A stretch of 64,000 bases of DNA from Spirometra erinaceieuropaei (GCA_902702965.1 CACRXP010000068.1:1217858-1281857), one strand, 5' to 3'. Counted from the stretch's first letter, positions 33,981 to 44,900 are shown. Numbers and translations are program-made. Notes: generated from the sequence alone by a model not told the origin.

Positions 33981-35088
33981 CTTCTGATCCCTCTCACTCC
34001 TTCCCACACCTACCATGCTCCAATGACGCAATGGGTGGGAATAGACGCATACGCAGTAACTGCCTGGAGCAAATAACCTGCGGACGCATGCTGGAGGTGT
34101 ATTGGTCGCTCACGGGCCAGACTTCAATATCTCGGATAGCGCATCACAGTCCAGACGAAAACAGACTGATGCCATCAGTTTGCAAGGTTTTTGGGCTACA
34201 ACGTTTGGGCAAAGTTTGAGTTATGTAAACAGTGGAGGAACGTGGGGGGAAGTAAAAGTCAGGCCGCATCACCTCCCATCCCTCCGCCGACATCTAGCGT
34301 TGGCGAATTCCAATCAAACCAACCGGAGTTGAGGCCAGGTGCAGTTTCTGATGGGGCATAAGATTTCTGCTTGAAGGTTACAGCGCATTCATATGGGTTG
34401 CGTTTGCTTCCAAGGTAATTGCACAACCAGCATTTTGGTGACTAGATACCAGTGACGAGGACCCAGTGATGGCAAATCAAGGCGGAAATGGGGAAAGATT
34501 AGAGACCAACCGACCGTCTCACCTGCTGTGGTACATTCTAGGAAGTTTTTGAGTGTTCCATTGTTTAACGCTGTCGAAATCAAACCCCCCTGTAATGCAC
34601 TCCAGGTCACTCAGCATCCGGACGAAATTTAGTTTGGAATTCAAAGGCAAAACGGAATGCCGCGATTGCTCCTGTAAACAACACAGACCAGTGAAGGTCA
34701 TCCACAATGTGAATTTGAATACAGTTTCCGTTACTAGTTATTTCATAACTTCCTGACACATCTGCCAACTACCATTGTGGATGCGGAGTCTCTTATAAAT
34801 GTCAACTGGGATAAGTTGCTTGGTAGTGCGTGGAGATGAGGACAAATGCAGGTTGAAATGGACAGAGGTACTCGAAGGAGAAAGCTCCCACTCCCCAGGG
34901 GACGCCTACACGAATGTATTCTCTCTGACTGATAGGAACCTACAATGCCTGGGAGTCCTGTCAGAAGCCAGTGTCTTCAATGCATGCATGTCAGAAAGAA
35001 TTATGTATATTCGTATGCCTACAGCACTTTATCTCCAAAACAGTATAGGTTTATCAGAAATATGTGGCTTCCGCATCTGACGGACAGA
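33981..35088. other. No gene recognised
   Basis: Frames up to 93 codons (34799-35080 plus) without domain. Not shared with other parts of the window. Confidence 0.35.
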
Positions 35089-35345
35089 AAACTGTTAGGG
35101 GTCAGGGTTAGGAATTGGGAGTAGGCGTTAGGGCAACTATTTCTCAATCACTCAAAGTATAACCGCGCATTCCCAGTAGCTTTTATCTTGCATACCATTA
35201 CTTGATCCCGTCGCCTGTGCCTTCTCCGACCCCACCTGTAAAAACCCCTATTACCACCGGTCCTGTACTACAGGTGGTTGGGGTTTGTTTACCTCAGGTG
35301 CGGCTACATAACCACACCTGACCGGGCGTTTTAACCAGGCCTATT
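35089..35345 (+). repeat. TTAGGG-like tract with ACAGGTGG(T/C)TGGGG module
   Basis: A short GTTAGGGGTCAGGGTTAGG tract is followed by a module with CCGGTCCTGTACTACAGGTGG, TTTGTTTAC and ATAACCACACCTGACCGG. The module matches 59587-59670 (GTCCCGTATTACAGGTGG, TTTGTTTAC, ATAATCACATCTGACC), where a much longer TTAGGG-like tract follows. This is a dispersed family that keeps a telomere-like tract on one side. Confidence 0.6.
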
Positions 35346-36212
35346 TCCAGTTCTTTTCAGCTGATGAACAACGACATCCATTTCTAAGCCTTTGCGACTG
35401 AAGTAAGCTACTATCCCAGACTACCAGAATGGGCGTCTGTGCTGTCACTTGCTGTTGTTGGGCCAGTTAAACAAATACATCAAATTTTCCGATGTTTTTT
35501 TCGCAAAAAGGATGAAACGTCTGTCTGCAAGGCTTGTCAGACGGAGAGGCAGGAGCGGGCTATCAACGGTTTCCTCCTCAAGGATCAGTAAGACACTAAT
35601 TATCGTGTGGAACTCGACAAGCTATCAGACGGCATCTGTTTGTACCGACTGGGTTGGCTGCAATCAGACCACAAACACTGGCCATGCGGCCAAAATTTAT
35701 CGACCATTCGCTGATATGCAGTCAGAAGGAAGTCACACGTTTCGATTAGTCCTTCTGGTTCTCCCCTCTCTCCTTTGGCAATTTAACTACTAGGAATTTT
35801 GCTATGTTATTTTATTTTCCTAAAGATGATCTGCTAAAAGCCTGCCAATGCGCGCCAGATGGTCATCAGAAGTAGGCAGTGAAGATTTTCGCGGAATGTC
35901 CAGACTCTGTGAGCAGTGAGCTATTATCTCTTGCCATCTTTGTTTTGTTAAAACGTCCGCCTGTTTCTTCCAGTTCTACGCCTCTGGAAAATACGGCTTG
36001 CCGTAAAAATCGGATTGGTCAAATGAAAGTCAATGGCAGGTGGAATTATCACGGCGACCTTGAGGCGGCAATCAACCTGCATGGTGGCATCGTCAAAGCC
36101 CGTGGAAGGAAGAAAGGGTTTTAGAATTTCGTCTTCTCATGCAACCTGTGTGCTCTTTGAAACTATTTAAGAGTTCGCACAAGATAAACATATTTAAAAT
36201 GTTAATAGAAAC
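35346..36212. other. No gene recognised
   Basis: Frames of 81-114 codons at 35449-35793 and 35879-36124 plus. The second contains the tidy string GRWNYHGDLEAAINLHGG, which looks protein-like, but I cannot place it in a family and no neighbouring exon supports it. Confidence 0.35.
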
Positions 36213-36560
36213 AAAAAACAAGGGAGACTGGAATGGCCATTTCAGGCATATTAGCCGTCGTCAGTCAGGCATACCCAACCCCAAAGTGTGGAACACCTGG
36301 GGTTCGAACTCGCGACCTGTTCGTTAGAAGTCCAACGCCTCTAACCACTGAGCCACGGGCTCGTTTTCCTGCCGGTTGCGGTCGGAAATTGCAATGCTAG
36401 CAGGGACGCCCACCGATCGTCGCCAGCCCCCCTTGTCTTCGTCGTTAATAACTGTACCTATATCATGCACCACTGTGCGGCTGCCGGGTTGGCTCGAGAA
36501 AGAGCCTGTAAGGCACAACGGGCCGAGTGAGTTCCATAAAAAGGATCGGTGAGCCCTCCT
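36213..36560. mobile_element. SINE family A, minus copy followed by a plus fragment
   Basis: The minus copy 36213-36420 is almost complete: hammerhead-like block near 36226-36270, the tRNA-like head with B box near 36300-36313 and A box (minus) near 36345-36357, then CGGTTGCGGTCGG. From 36428 the orientation flips: CTTGTCTTCGTCGTTAATAAC, CACTGTGCGGCTGCC, GGCACAACGGGCCGAGTGAG and GGATCGGTGAGC are plus-strand 3' parts. Another inverted pair, joined at a different point from that at 32.3 kb. Confidence 0.85.
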
Positions 36561-37194
36561 CTACCAAAAGTATACTTTTTGGATTGCAGAAATATGGAAG
36601 AAAACCGGTGTTTAATGCACCATCCGAACTGACCTTGAAAACGTTAGTAATACTAACAGTACTACGGTATGCGAAACCTCAAAAAAATTCAATTCCCTTG
36701 GTTAAGATTACGTCAAGCTTGGCTGCTCCCGAGAGATATGGACACGGCAGGGGAAGAATGCACAGCTTAGCACATTCGTTTGATGGAGTTATTGCCAACA
36801 TGTAGATGAGAGGCTGAGGTTAGGCGAAGTGCTTTGAAAATAAACGCCAAAGAGTCCTCCGCTGGAACGGTGTCCCTCAAATAAGTTGCGTTGTTAGGGT
36901 GACAGCCATTGTTTATTGCAAGCACACGCGAAAGGCATGTTTGCAAAGGGTGCTTGGCTGAAAAGTACCTCAGGGTAGACCGGATGGAAGATAAATCATA
37001 AAATAGTACATTGTCCCTTGATCAAAACGGTACCCTTAGCGCGCTCGCGCACGGGTCTTCACAATTGCAGCAGCTGGATGCAGTCGCACGGTGAGTGGGT
37101 GTAAATAACCAGCCCTTATGGTCAACTATGCAGGAATTTCATTGTATTCTGCACTTGCGTGACATCTACGGTAGCGATCGTTTATGTGGACCCC
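36561..37194. other. No gene recognised
   Basis: Short frames only. A small CpG-bearing string (GCGCGCTCGCGCACGGG) near 37038-37052. Confidence 0.35.
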
Positions 37195-37335
37195 GACAGG
37201 ACATGGGGATAGGAGTGTATCCCCAGGTGGTCTTACAACAAGTCCTAAGAAGGGTACACACTCCAAAATCCTTGCCCCAGTACTAAACGCAACCCAAACC
37301 TTAACCATAACCCTAGTCTCAACCCTAATCCGCAT
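37195..37335 (+). repeat. GGGGATAGG motif plus CCTAA-like tract
   Basis: GACATGGGGATAGGAGTGTATCCCC is followed by AACGCAACCC, TTAACCATAACCCTAG and CAACCCTAATCCGCA. Same composite as 43745-43920, where the order is also GGGAATAG motif, then CCTAA tract, then a TTCTCTGGAA or TTCCCTGGAA string. Orientation is opposite to 3357-3515. Confidence 0.65.
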
Positions 37336-37789
37336 TTCTCTGGAATTTAGCGCAAAGTCATTTGCATTACGAGGATACACAAAAACGACTTCCAACCACC
37401 TTAACCTCAAATGTGACGGTTTAATCCGCCAACCTTGGAGTTAGGAAACGTTAGTACTTGGCTAAGGGATCGTAAATGAGGTCGCTTTGAACATCGCAAA
37501 CTGTAAACAGGAGTCACTACAAATACCAGCGACATAAAGTTCCACTGTTCCGCCTGTCTTGCGGCCGAATTCTTATCTTTGGAAACACCAGTAGAAGAAG
37601 GTTGAAGCTAATTTTTGTGAACGTTTTGCTCCACCGACCTTTTCGCGGAAGAACCCTGAAAGCAAAATAGTAGCCTGTTTGCAAATCGCCTGGGCTGATA
37701 CCATTAACTTAATTGAATAGCTACTCAATATTCACACCTGTTAGGCCTCAGAGGCAGCGACAGACTGAAGGTCGCTTTTTCTTGTCTAT
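37336..37789. other. No gene recognised
   Basis: Nothing recognisable; frames under 90 codons. Confidence 0.35.
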
Positions 37790-38125
37790 GTCAGACGGGA
37801 ATTACTGACATAGACAAGGGAGACAGAGACGGCCACTTTTATCCTATTAGACGTCTTCGGTCGGCTTTGCACAACGCCCGGTCTAAGGGAACCTGAGGAT
37901 CGCATCCGAGTTTTTTGGTTACTAAGCGTTAGTAAGTTCAACACCCTAAAATGATGTCGAGAACATTAACTGTGGACCCGTGGCTCAGTTGTAACTTACC
38001 AACTCTTAATAGCCAAACAATACGGGTTCGAAGCCCAGGTTCCCCTAAACCCGACACTGAGCAAGGCTGGCTGATGGCTGTTAATAAGTCTACCTCGATT
38101 TTTTTCGTAATCCCAATATGCCCAT
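37790..38125. mobile_element. SINE family A, diverged inverted fragments
   Basis: Minus fragment 37805-37920 (GACAAGGGAGACAGAGACGG, TATTAGACGTCTTCGGTCGGC) and plus copy 37974-38125. The plus copy has GGACCCGTGGCTCAGTTG (A box), CGGGTTCGAAGCCCAGG (B box), CAAGGCTGGCTGATGGCTG and TTTCGTAATCCC. The core of the hammerhead-like block is decayed. Confidence 0.7.
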
Positions 38126-38254
38126 ACTGCTGATTGTCGTGCAATTGTCTACAAAATTTCAGATCGAGTTATAAAAGTACAATGCGACCAGCGTGTTCCG
38201 CAACTCGATTGATGAACGTACTTCCAACGTAGCTTATATCCTTCATGGCAACCG

Positions 38255-38815
38255 AGAGGACAACGACAAAAACAAGGGGGACAGGAATGGCCACTTTTGG
38301 CTTATTAGCCATCGTCAGCCAGTCATACACAACCCTGAAGTGTGCAACACCTGGGGCTTGATCCCGCGACCTGTTAATTACAATGCCCACGCCTCTAAGC
38401 ACTGAGTCACGGGCTCAATGTCTTGTCGGTTGCGATCGGTAATATACAATGGCAAAGAGGCTCTCACCGATCGTTTCTACGGAACTCGCTAGTCTCGTTG
38501 TGCCTTGCGGGCTCTCTCTCTCTCGAGCCCCATCACAACCGACAAGACAGAGAGCTCGTGCCTCAGTCGCTAGAAGCCTTGGACTTCTAACAAACAGGTC
38601 GCGGGAACGAGCCCCAGCTGTTTCACACTTAGGGGTTGTGTATGAGTGTCTTACGACGGCTAATAAGCCATTCCAGTCTCCCCTGTCTTTGTTGGTAATA
38701 GCATTCAGCCTATATCATGCGCCACTGTGCGACTGCTGGTTGGGCTCGAAAGAGAGCCCATAAGGCACAACGGGACGAGTAAGTTCCGTAGAAGCGATTG
38801 GTGAGCGCCACTCTA
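38255..38815. mobile_element. SINE family A, near-complete head-to-head inverted pair
   Basis: The minus copy (38255-38527) is nearly full length, with hammerhead-like block near 38278-38322, tRNA-like head and 5' flank. It meets a plus copy (38529-38815) at the CTCTCTCTCTCGAGCCCCATC region. The plus copy has CTTCTAACAAACAGGTCGCG, a partly deleted hammerhead-like block (GGCTAATAAGCC directly followed by ATTCCAGTC, so GAAATGGCC is lost), GGTTGGGCTCGAAAGAGAGCC and GCACAACGGGACGAG. It ends at GGTGAGCGCC. Confidence 0.88.
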
Positions 38816-39340
38816 TCAGGTTTTTCTCTGTTTATCCGTAACAAGCGCCGCGGTTGTCTAATTACCACGCTCGTGAGGTCTTAAAGGAGATGATTTTCGC
38901 ACGTTAATATTGCATTTTTACAAGACCGAAATTAATGGGAATGACAGCAGATTCGAACGATTTATTTGACTGTCATTTTGTAAAAATTTTGGCAGCCTTG
39001 GCGGGATTGGAGTCCGCAAAAGAGGGAGGGCAAGACTTTAATACAACGAACGGCCTACCAACTGAGATACGAAACCGACTTACCCCCCCCCCCGTCCATC
39101 GAAACACGTTAATTCCAGCAAGTTAAAACAGTGTGCCGTTATCCTGTAATTTGCGTGCAGGTTCCAGTTTGGATCCCGTGATACCACGGAGTGAGCACGT
39201 TACATAACCTCTACCTACCGATTTCAATCGCATATATTAACAAAGATAAATGCACACTAACCGATCGCGTTGCAGGGCACAGTTCTCCATTTGTGCCTTG
39301 GGACTAAATCTAGTGCTCTGATCTCAAGCAACAGGATAAC
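38816..39340. other. No gene recognised
   Basis: Contains a short C-run near 39084 and a 63-codon frame. Nothing supported. Confidence 0.35.
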
Positions 39341-39429
39341 TAGGCCATGGCTCAATGGTTAGCGTGTTGGAATTCTATTCAAAAAAGCGGGTTCGAGCCT
39401 AGGGGATTCCAAAGCGTGCGTTCGGGCAG

Positions 39430-39474
39430 GACTGGCTGATGACAGCTAATATGCCAGAAATGGCCATTCCAATC
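39430..39474 (+). ncRNA. Hammerhead-like motif in SINE A dimer, unit one
   Basis: GACTGG (stem I 5'), CTGATGA core, stem II with CAGCTAATATGCCA (three good pairs at best), GAAA at 39457-39460. Stem III is TGGCCA, which is self-complementary, then TT and CCAATC (stem I 3'). One stem I pair is C with A. The predicted triplet is ATU with U17, which is permitted but weak. Confidence 0.5.
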
Positions 39475-39735
39475 TCTCTTTTCCCTGCCGATAATATGAC
39501 TCTGACCACACTGCTAGCCATCGTGCGGCTACTGGGGGACTCCAGATTGAACCCCAAGACACAAAGGAAAAGGCATATCCCATAACGCGATTGGTGAGCG
39601 CCCCTCTGAGACAATTAATATTCATGATCACGGCATATGGGGTAACGGGTCCGGTGCGCAATTGTAAAGTGTACCCCTCAATAACCAAAGATCTCGGGTT
39701 CGAAACTTAGATGGTCCACACCTGAGGTTGGGTAC

Positions 39736-39780
39736 GATTGGCTGATGACGGTTAATAAACCAGAAATAACCATTCCGATC
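39736..39780 (+). ncRNA. Hammerhead-like motif in SINE A dimer, unit two
   Basis: GATTGG, CTGATGA, stem II GGTT-AATA-AACC, GAAA at 39763-39766, then TAACCATT and CCGATC. Relative to the family consensus the third pair of stem II changed from C-G to U-A and one stem I pair changed from C-G to U-A, so both helices are kept. Stem III is damaged (TAACCA no longer self-complementary). Confidence 0.5.
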
Positions 39781-39803
39781 TCCATTGTCATTGTCAGTGC
39801 AAT

Positions 39804-40659
39804 ATATATGCCGGTTCGCATCCGCTAATGTTCACACCGGGAAAATGACCCCAGCAACATCAGCAGTATTTGCTAGCTGAAGCTGTCTCAAATAACCCCG
39901 TGAGAAAGCTGACAAATTAACTGTCAAATCGATCGACGAAAATATATCCAGCCCTGTCCCCGGTCATTGTTCCGAGAGTGCGGTGAAGTACTCTTCAACC
40001 CCAGGCGTAACTTGTCTCTAAAAGAGCGAACAGCCCTACATGCAAAATTGCCGCCGATTTTCATGGTCTGTTAAGAAATGCCTCCGCGAAACAAGCAATC
40101 AGGTTGAATCACCACAAAGCCATATTAGTTTATGGCCAGCGTATAGATCAGTTCAAAATAGCCTGTGAGCGCGAGCGGCTATCTACACCGAAGGCCCAGC
40201 TGCAACGATGACGAAATAAACATGGAAATTGTGCTCTTCAGTTTGAAAAGACAAGCGACATTTAGCAGTGAAGGTCAAATTGCTGTGCTGGACACCTTAT
40301 TAACTTTCGAATCTCACGCTCGTAGAAGTCACAGTGCTTTTCACGAAAGGATTTATTGAGGCCGATTTTAGGATCGTTCACTTCTCATCGAACTTATCGT
40401 GCAAGCAGTTAAGAAGGGTAAGTGTATAGAAGCAGCACACATTCAATTTTCAAAGGGCCCTATCAACTTTGTACCGGAAAGCACATTGTTTTCATGCAAT
40501 GGATAAATCACCAGAGTAGTCCTGTGGGCAATCCATGAGAAATAAGGAGCTCCCAAGGTCAGCAAACGTATCGCCGGGTGGAATTGGGCTGCCATTCTCC
40601 AAGATCCCGCCTTGGTGCTCTGCCGATGGACATTTAAAGATGCAGTAGGGCGCGAGAAT
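39804..40659. other. No gene recognised
   Basis: Frames of 64 codons only; no repeat shared with other parts. Confidence 0.35.
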
Positions 40660-40764
40660 AAGGTTAGGACACGGGGATAGGAACACCCCCTTACGTTAAC
40701 TTTCGGCGAGGTTTGGGTCAGGGATAAGGTTTGGGTTAGTTTGCTCTGGGTTATGGTTTAGACA
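40660..40764 (+). repeat. ACGGGGATAGG motif plus GGTTTGGGTTAG tract
   Basis: GGTTAGGACACGGGGATAGGA then CAGGGATAAGGTTTGGGTTAG and GGGTTATGGTTTAG. Same composite as 3357-3515. It lies directly against the next foldback element, whose end starts at 40765. Confidence 0.6.
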
Positions 40765-41789
40765 CACAGTAGATGTGCTAACTCATTAAATGTTGACCGA
40801 AATTCTAAAATGCATTCTCGATTCAAAAAATATTATTTAAGTGGGGTTGTATTACTAATCGCCGTGCAGTATAGTCTTGAGATAATTCAGTTACCTTAGG
40901 ATGGCGGTCTTTGAACGAGTTTCTTTCCGGCCGCCTCAGAAACTATACTCAGTAAAAAATGACTACTTATGTAATAGGACTCTTTCTCATTGATTTTCGA
41001 TGCCTCTGCAAATTCAAACACATTTAAAGAAAGCATGCGTAAAAACATTTATTCTTTTACCCTTTATGTGCAGAATTACGTCTTATTTAAATTTCATACT
41101 CCTTTGGTAGACAATAATGTCTTCTTCAGATTTTATACTTGAAGGAAGGTTAGGATTCGGTTTTAAAAGAGTTTCTAATTATGAGATTTTTTAAGACCGT
41201 AAAATGCCCGTCTATAAAACATCGTGTCTTTGCATTTACTAGTGTTTCTTGTAAGGTTTACAATATGGCTCAAATCAACTACCAAACTGTATGAATCCCA
41301 CATAGCCTCCTCCTAATGCAGCCTGGAACTGTATGATTTGCCGTACACGGGAAATATCCAGCCTGCAGTTTCGACCTGCAAAACAACAGGTCGGGTTCAA
41401 AATTAGTCAGGATTTGGAAAAGTTTTTTAAAACCGAATTGCACCCTTCCATGAAACACAAAATTTGGAATAAACGTAACTTTCTACTTAATACGTAAGGG
41501 AATAAACCTTTCATGCATGTTTTCTATGAAATATATCTGAATTTAAAAATGCGTCAAAAATCAATGAGAAAAAATCACATTATATAAGCAGCCACTTTTC
41601 GGAGAGTGCAGTTTTTGCAGGCGACCGGAAGGAAGTTCGTACAATAGTAGGCGTCCTGACTTAATGGGATTCTCATAGGATTATGTTGAATTGTAATCAA
41701 TATTACAACCCTACTAAAGTGATCTTTTCGAGTCGAAAACGCATTTCAGAATTTCGGTTATCATTTTAGAAGTTAGCACATCTGCTGGC
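40765..41789. mobile_element. Foldback element, subfamily 1
   Basis: Left end CACAGTAGATGTGCTAACTC and right end GTTAGCACATCTGCTG are reverse complements with one or two changes. Interior pairs include CATTGATTTTCGATGCC/ATCAATGAG and TTCTTTCCGGCCGCC/GGCGACCGGAAGGAAG. The centre holds TTTACAATATGGCTCAAATC, shared with 26728-27725 and 50095-51094. Repeats of AATTACGTCTT near 41075-41120 suggest a small internal duplication. Confidence 0.85.
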
Positions 41790-42418
41790 GCGAAGCCACC
41801 TTTAATGCAGGAATAGGTACCTTCCAATATTATAGGTAGCCTCGCGCCACATTCCACGGGCTTAGGGCCAGTGCTAGGGTGGGTGTTATAGTTGGGGTTA
41901 ATGTTGGGGTGGGGTAGGGTAAGTGGAATTAACACTAGGGCTGAAATTAGAACACAGGAGTGGGCTCCCCCTGGGATTTGGCACTTTTCTACCCTATAAT
42001 AGAAGTATGTTCATTCACCTGACCAACACGAGATGCGTCTTCCAATACGATTGCGTCAGACAGAGGCAGAAGTCTCATTGTCCGACACTACAATTGTGCC
42101 CATCTTGTTAATGACAGACTGCGTAAGGCTGGTCTGCCACAAAAGTAAGTAGTCAACTCCTCATGGAATTTTGTTGACACCTAGATCACACTGTCAACAG
42201 CAGAATGAGTTGGTACATTTAATTGTCAACAAATGCGCAGCTTGATCTGCTTTTGATCAAGATCGAGTTTGAGGGTGGAGCACGGTCCTAAGTTCTCCCC
42301 CGCATTCCAGGCGAACATGAGCAAAGTTTCGGGGGAGGGTTAGGAGGGCTCGCGGTAGGATAAAAGTTAGGACACGGGAATATGTATCCACCTGGAATGT
42401 AGCGTACAGTCAACTGTA
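41790..42418. repeat. GGGAATA(T/G)GTA motif and TTGGGGT tract region
   Basis: GCAGGAATAGGTACC at 41807-41821, a TGTTATAGTTGGGGTTAATG tract at 41884-41925 and GGACACGGGAATATGTATCC at 42370-42390 belong to the same telomere-like family. The sequence between is unassigned; a 62-codon frame (41923-42111) has no domain. Confidence 0.5.
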
Positions 42419-42820
42419 ATACGTTGGGAGTCCTTTATCTCTATCCTACCAGTTTGGATCTCGGTTCGAATCCTACCGAGGCGCCGAGTTTTTTACAGTT
42501 GGGTCAATATGAATTATTCAAAATCTGCCAAAACATTTATGAATTACGTGAGCCTAGTAGTCATCCGGTGGATTCTAGGTGAATTAGTTAGGAAATCCTG
42601 CTTGGGCAGTCAATTTACTGTATCAGATTTGGTGGATTCCAGACGTTGCAGTAGGTTGGGCGGGTAACTTAACCCAAATCTTATTAAAGTGGCGTCGTCC
42701 GGCGGGGCTTCGTAGCTCAAGTGGTTAGAGCGTTGGCTGTACTAAAACTTTCCCCTTACTGCGTGGTTTCGAATCCCACCGAGGCGCCGCGGTTTGCACA
42801 GTTGGGTCAATATGAAACAC
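42419..42820 (+). mobile_element. tRNA-headed repeat family B, tandem arrangement
   Basis: A decayed head with B-box-like CGGTTCGAATCCTACC and CGAGGCGCCGAG (42463-42490) is followed by a body. The body runs TTGGGTCAATATGAATTATTC, GGTGGATTCTAGGTGAATTAG and CAGATTTGGTGGATTCCAGACG. A second head follows: A box TAGCTCAAGTGG at 42713-42724, B box GGTTTCGAATCC at 42765-42776. It has its own CGAGGCGCCG end and TTGGGTCAATATGA body start. Period is about 300 bp. The head resembles a tRNA with a long variable region but the cloverleaf is imperfect, so I call a SINE-like element rather than a tRNA gene. Confidence 0.75.
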
Positions 42821-43474
42821 GTCTGTCCAATTTTTGATATGAGTCGCATGTGTGAAGGAGATAAATGACACACACTGCTAGTTGTAAGCAACAAGACGGG
42901 GCCCAAAATGAGAACCCTCCAATTCCATACTTGCATTAATTAGATATTAAAAGTCATTTATTAACGATTCATATAGGTTTCGAGTTCAGTATTCCCATCT
43001 TTTATCCAACATGCTCAGATGCCCTCAGATGTTAGGCGAAAATCTTCCTCCATTGGCTATCATTGGCTACCCTTATCCAATTCTCGCTGTCCGTCCCACA
43101 AACGAGAAAATTTCCCGAGTTGCGAGTTAGCGCTCCTTGACCGATTAGATAAACCTTGTACTGAACTGCTGAAGGACGATTTGTCGTCCACATGCTGGCT
43201 ACCGTTTACGTCTGTTATTTAAACTGAGCTAAGTTGTTCAACAACAGTACTCGAGGCTCTACAGGGAATATTCTCACTGTGACTTTCTACCAACGCCGAC
43301 ATCTGTCATTGTTTTTTTCATATCCTTGGTTGACAACCGTCTGCATCATTTCCAACAAATCCCAGAAGAAAGGTAAAGCGTTAATTGGCAACCCAAGACT
43401 GTGGCTTGTGAAGGGTATCGACCCGTGGCACTGAGTGACTGGCTATAAAGTTAGGCAAGATCTCATTTCATAGA
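42821..43474. other. No gene recognised
   Basis: Frames of 64-67 codons, none with a recognised domain. Confidence 0.35.
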
Positions 43475-43925
43475 CGTGCCTGTTAGGGATTAGGGTCAGG
43501 GGTTAGGGGACAGGCTTGGATTTGTCTACTGCAGGTATGGCTACGAACTGAGATCCGACCGAAAAATGGTTGTACATATTGACGCCCTAGATTTGATCGG
43601 AAATGCCTCCGCCGCAGTGGAGATTGATCAAGCAGAAAATTACTGTGTACGCCACATTTCCTACTGGCGCCTCCAACTGTCGATTGGGAACAATACCTCC
43701 ATGCTGGGGGGGGGGGGAGTGAGAATCACATATCTGGCGTTCCTCCCGACAGGACGTGGGAATAGAAAGTGTACCTCTTAATACTGGCGGCCTACTTCCG
43801 TCTCCTAAACTTGGGCGCAACCCGCATCTTAACCCTTACCTTACCTTCAAGTTTAACCCCAGCCTTAAGCCTAACCCCAATTTCCCTGGAATGCAGCGTC
43901 AAGCCACCTGCATTAAGAGTACTTC
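43475..43925. repeat. TTAGGG-like tract, G-run, and GGGAATAG/CCTAA composite
   Basis: GGGATTAGGGTCAGGGGTTAGG (43483-43508) is followed by about 190 bp of unassigned sequence, an 11-base G run (43707-43717), and GGACGTGGGAATAGAAAGTG. Then come AACCCTTACC, AACCCCAGCC and CCTAACCCCAATTTCCC. The two tract orientations face each other. The G run also distorts the 71-codon frame over it. Confidence 0.6.
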
Positions 43926-44134
43926 TGTTTCTGAGTGCTGATGAGACAGGGGGTGGGGAGGGGTCGAACAAACGACCATTACTTACTGAGGAAGGTAATA
44001 ACAATAGGACTATCATCAGGAGAATTTTGCAAAAGGAATCTTCTGTTTAATCCAGTCTCTGGCACATACAATCTGCTCAAAGCAGAACCGCTGCCTGAGT
44101 GTTTAAAATTACTTAAGCATTCATTTGATCCAAA

Positions 44135-44245
44135 TAGGATAAATCTCGGCGGTCTCGGTAAGATTCGATCTCGCGACAGCGAGAGCAAGGTCTTAGCACA
44201 GCCAAGCCTCTCGCCACCTGAACTATGAGACCCCGACCGGAAACC
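44135..44245 (-). mobile_element. tRNA-headed repeat family B, minus-strand head
   Basis: On the minus strand: GGTCTCATAGTTCAGGTGGC (A box), GAGAGGCTTGGCTGTGCTAA and B-box-like GAGATCGAATCTTACC, ending CGAGACCGCCGAG. The matched GGTCTC/GAGACC ends could form an acceptor-like stem, so the head is more tRNA-like than other copies. It directly precedes a duplicated block. Confidence 0.65.
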
Positions 44246-44259
44246 GTGCGTTTAATCGC

Positions 44260-44295
<36 letters not shown>

Positions 44296-44322
44296 ATACT
44301 ACTGCTACCACTACTACTACTG

Positions 44323-44365
<43 letters not shown>

Positions 44366-44900
44366 CTAAGCACTGTTGCATGTCAGACAAAAGCACGAAA
44401 CATGACGTGGGAAACAAATATTTGGTTCCATTATGAGGTGGAACCCTCTTCGCGCCCTTAAGGGGTAAAGCCCCTTGCCTGACAGAAAGTGGACCTGGTG
44501 AGTTTTCTCGTGAAAACGTTCTGTAGGCATAACGGACAGGAGAACAGGAGCGTCCTTTCCTTCGGAAAGAGAGAAAGGGAGAGTAAGAGCAGTACCTCTT
44601 GACAAAATTATAAAGTCACGGGTTTAAGGAGGCGCCTTTACTTGACGCAACTGCCAGTTGACAGAGCCCACATCTAACCTCCACCAGCAACATCTTTCGG
44701 TCGTCAACTACTGAATTACCGTAAAAATATTCCACTACCTTAAATATACGCACATGAGTAGGTCCTCACGACCTGAGCTAGAACTAGAGCTATGAGCTCA
44801 ATCGCGATTGAGCATTCTTACCGACTTTGCAGGTCTTCGTAGGCGCTGAGTGAGGCTCAGCTGGAAATAAGTCGTTTTTGTGGCAATTTAGACTTCGACC
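44226..44900. repeat. Diverged duplicated block, copy 1 (with TAC microsatellite)
   Basis: Landmarks in order: ACCCCGACCGGAAACCG, GTCAGACAAAAGC, GGAAACATGA-like, TTTTCTCGTGAAA, GACAGGAG, AAAATTATAAAGTCACGG, GGAGGCGCC, CAGTTGACAGA, TATACGCACATGAGTAGGTCC and TTACCGACTTTG. All recur in 45016-45580, about 780 bp away. Only this copy carries the TAC microsatellite and it is longer in the middle. Confidence 0.75.
44261..44365. repeat. (TAC)n microsatellite, about 105 bp
   Basis: Thirty-five TAC units with a few interruptions (AAT, GCT, CCA). On the minus strand it creates a poly-Ser open frame (44223-44417), which is an artefact of the repeat. Likely length-polymorphic. Confidence 0.95.

Larger units (their letters stand above)
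39341..39803 (+). mobile_element. SINE family A, head-to-tail tandem dimer
   Basis: Unit one starts at the A box (CATGGCTCAATGGTTAGCG), has B box GGGTTCGAGCCTA, a complete hammerhead-like block, and the 3' part to GATTGGTGAGCGCC. Unit two follows without a break: ACGGGTCCGGTGCGCAATTG, B box GGGTTCGAAACTT and a second complete block, ending at CATTGTCATTGTCAGTGC. The two hammerhead-like blocks are 306 bp apart. A transcript spanning both would contain two predicted cleavage sites one unit apart. Confidence 0.9.

Noticed and set aside
42707..42790. Functional tRNA gene with long variable arm
   Set aside because: The A and B boxes are fine but the acceptor ends do not pair, and the same head recurs with the family B body at 44.1, 52.3 and 54.7 kb.
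44261..44365. CRISPR-like or minisatellite array
   Set aside because: Three-base unit with no spacers: a plain microsatellite in eukaryotic DNA.
44223..44417. Poly-serine protein
   Set aside because: Translation of the TAC microsatellite; no support outside the repeat.
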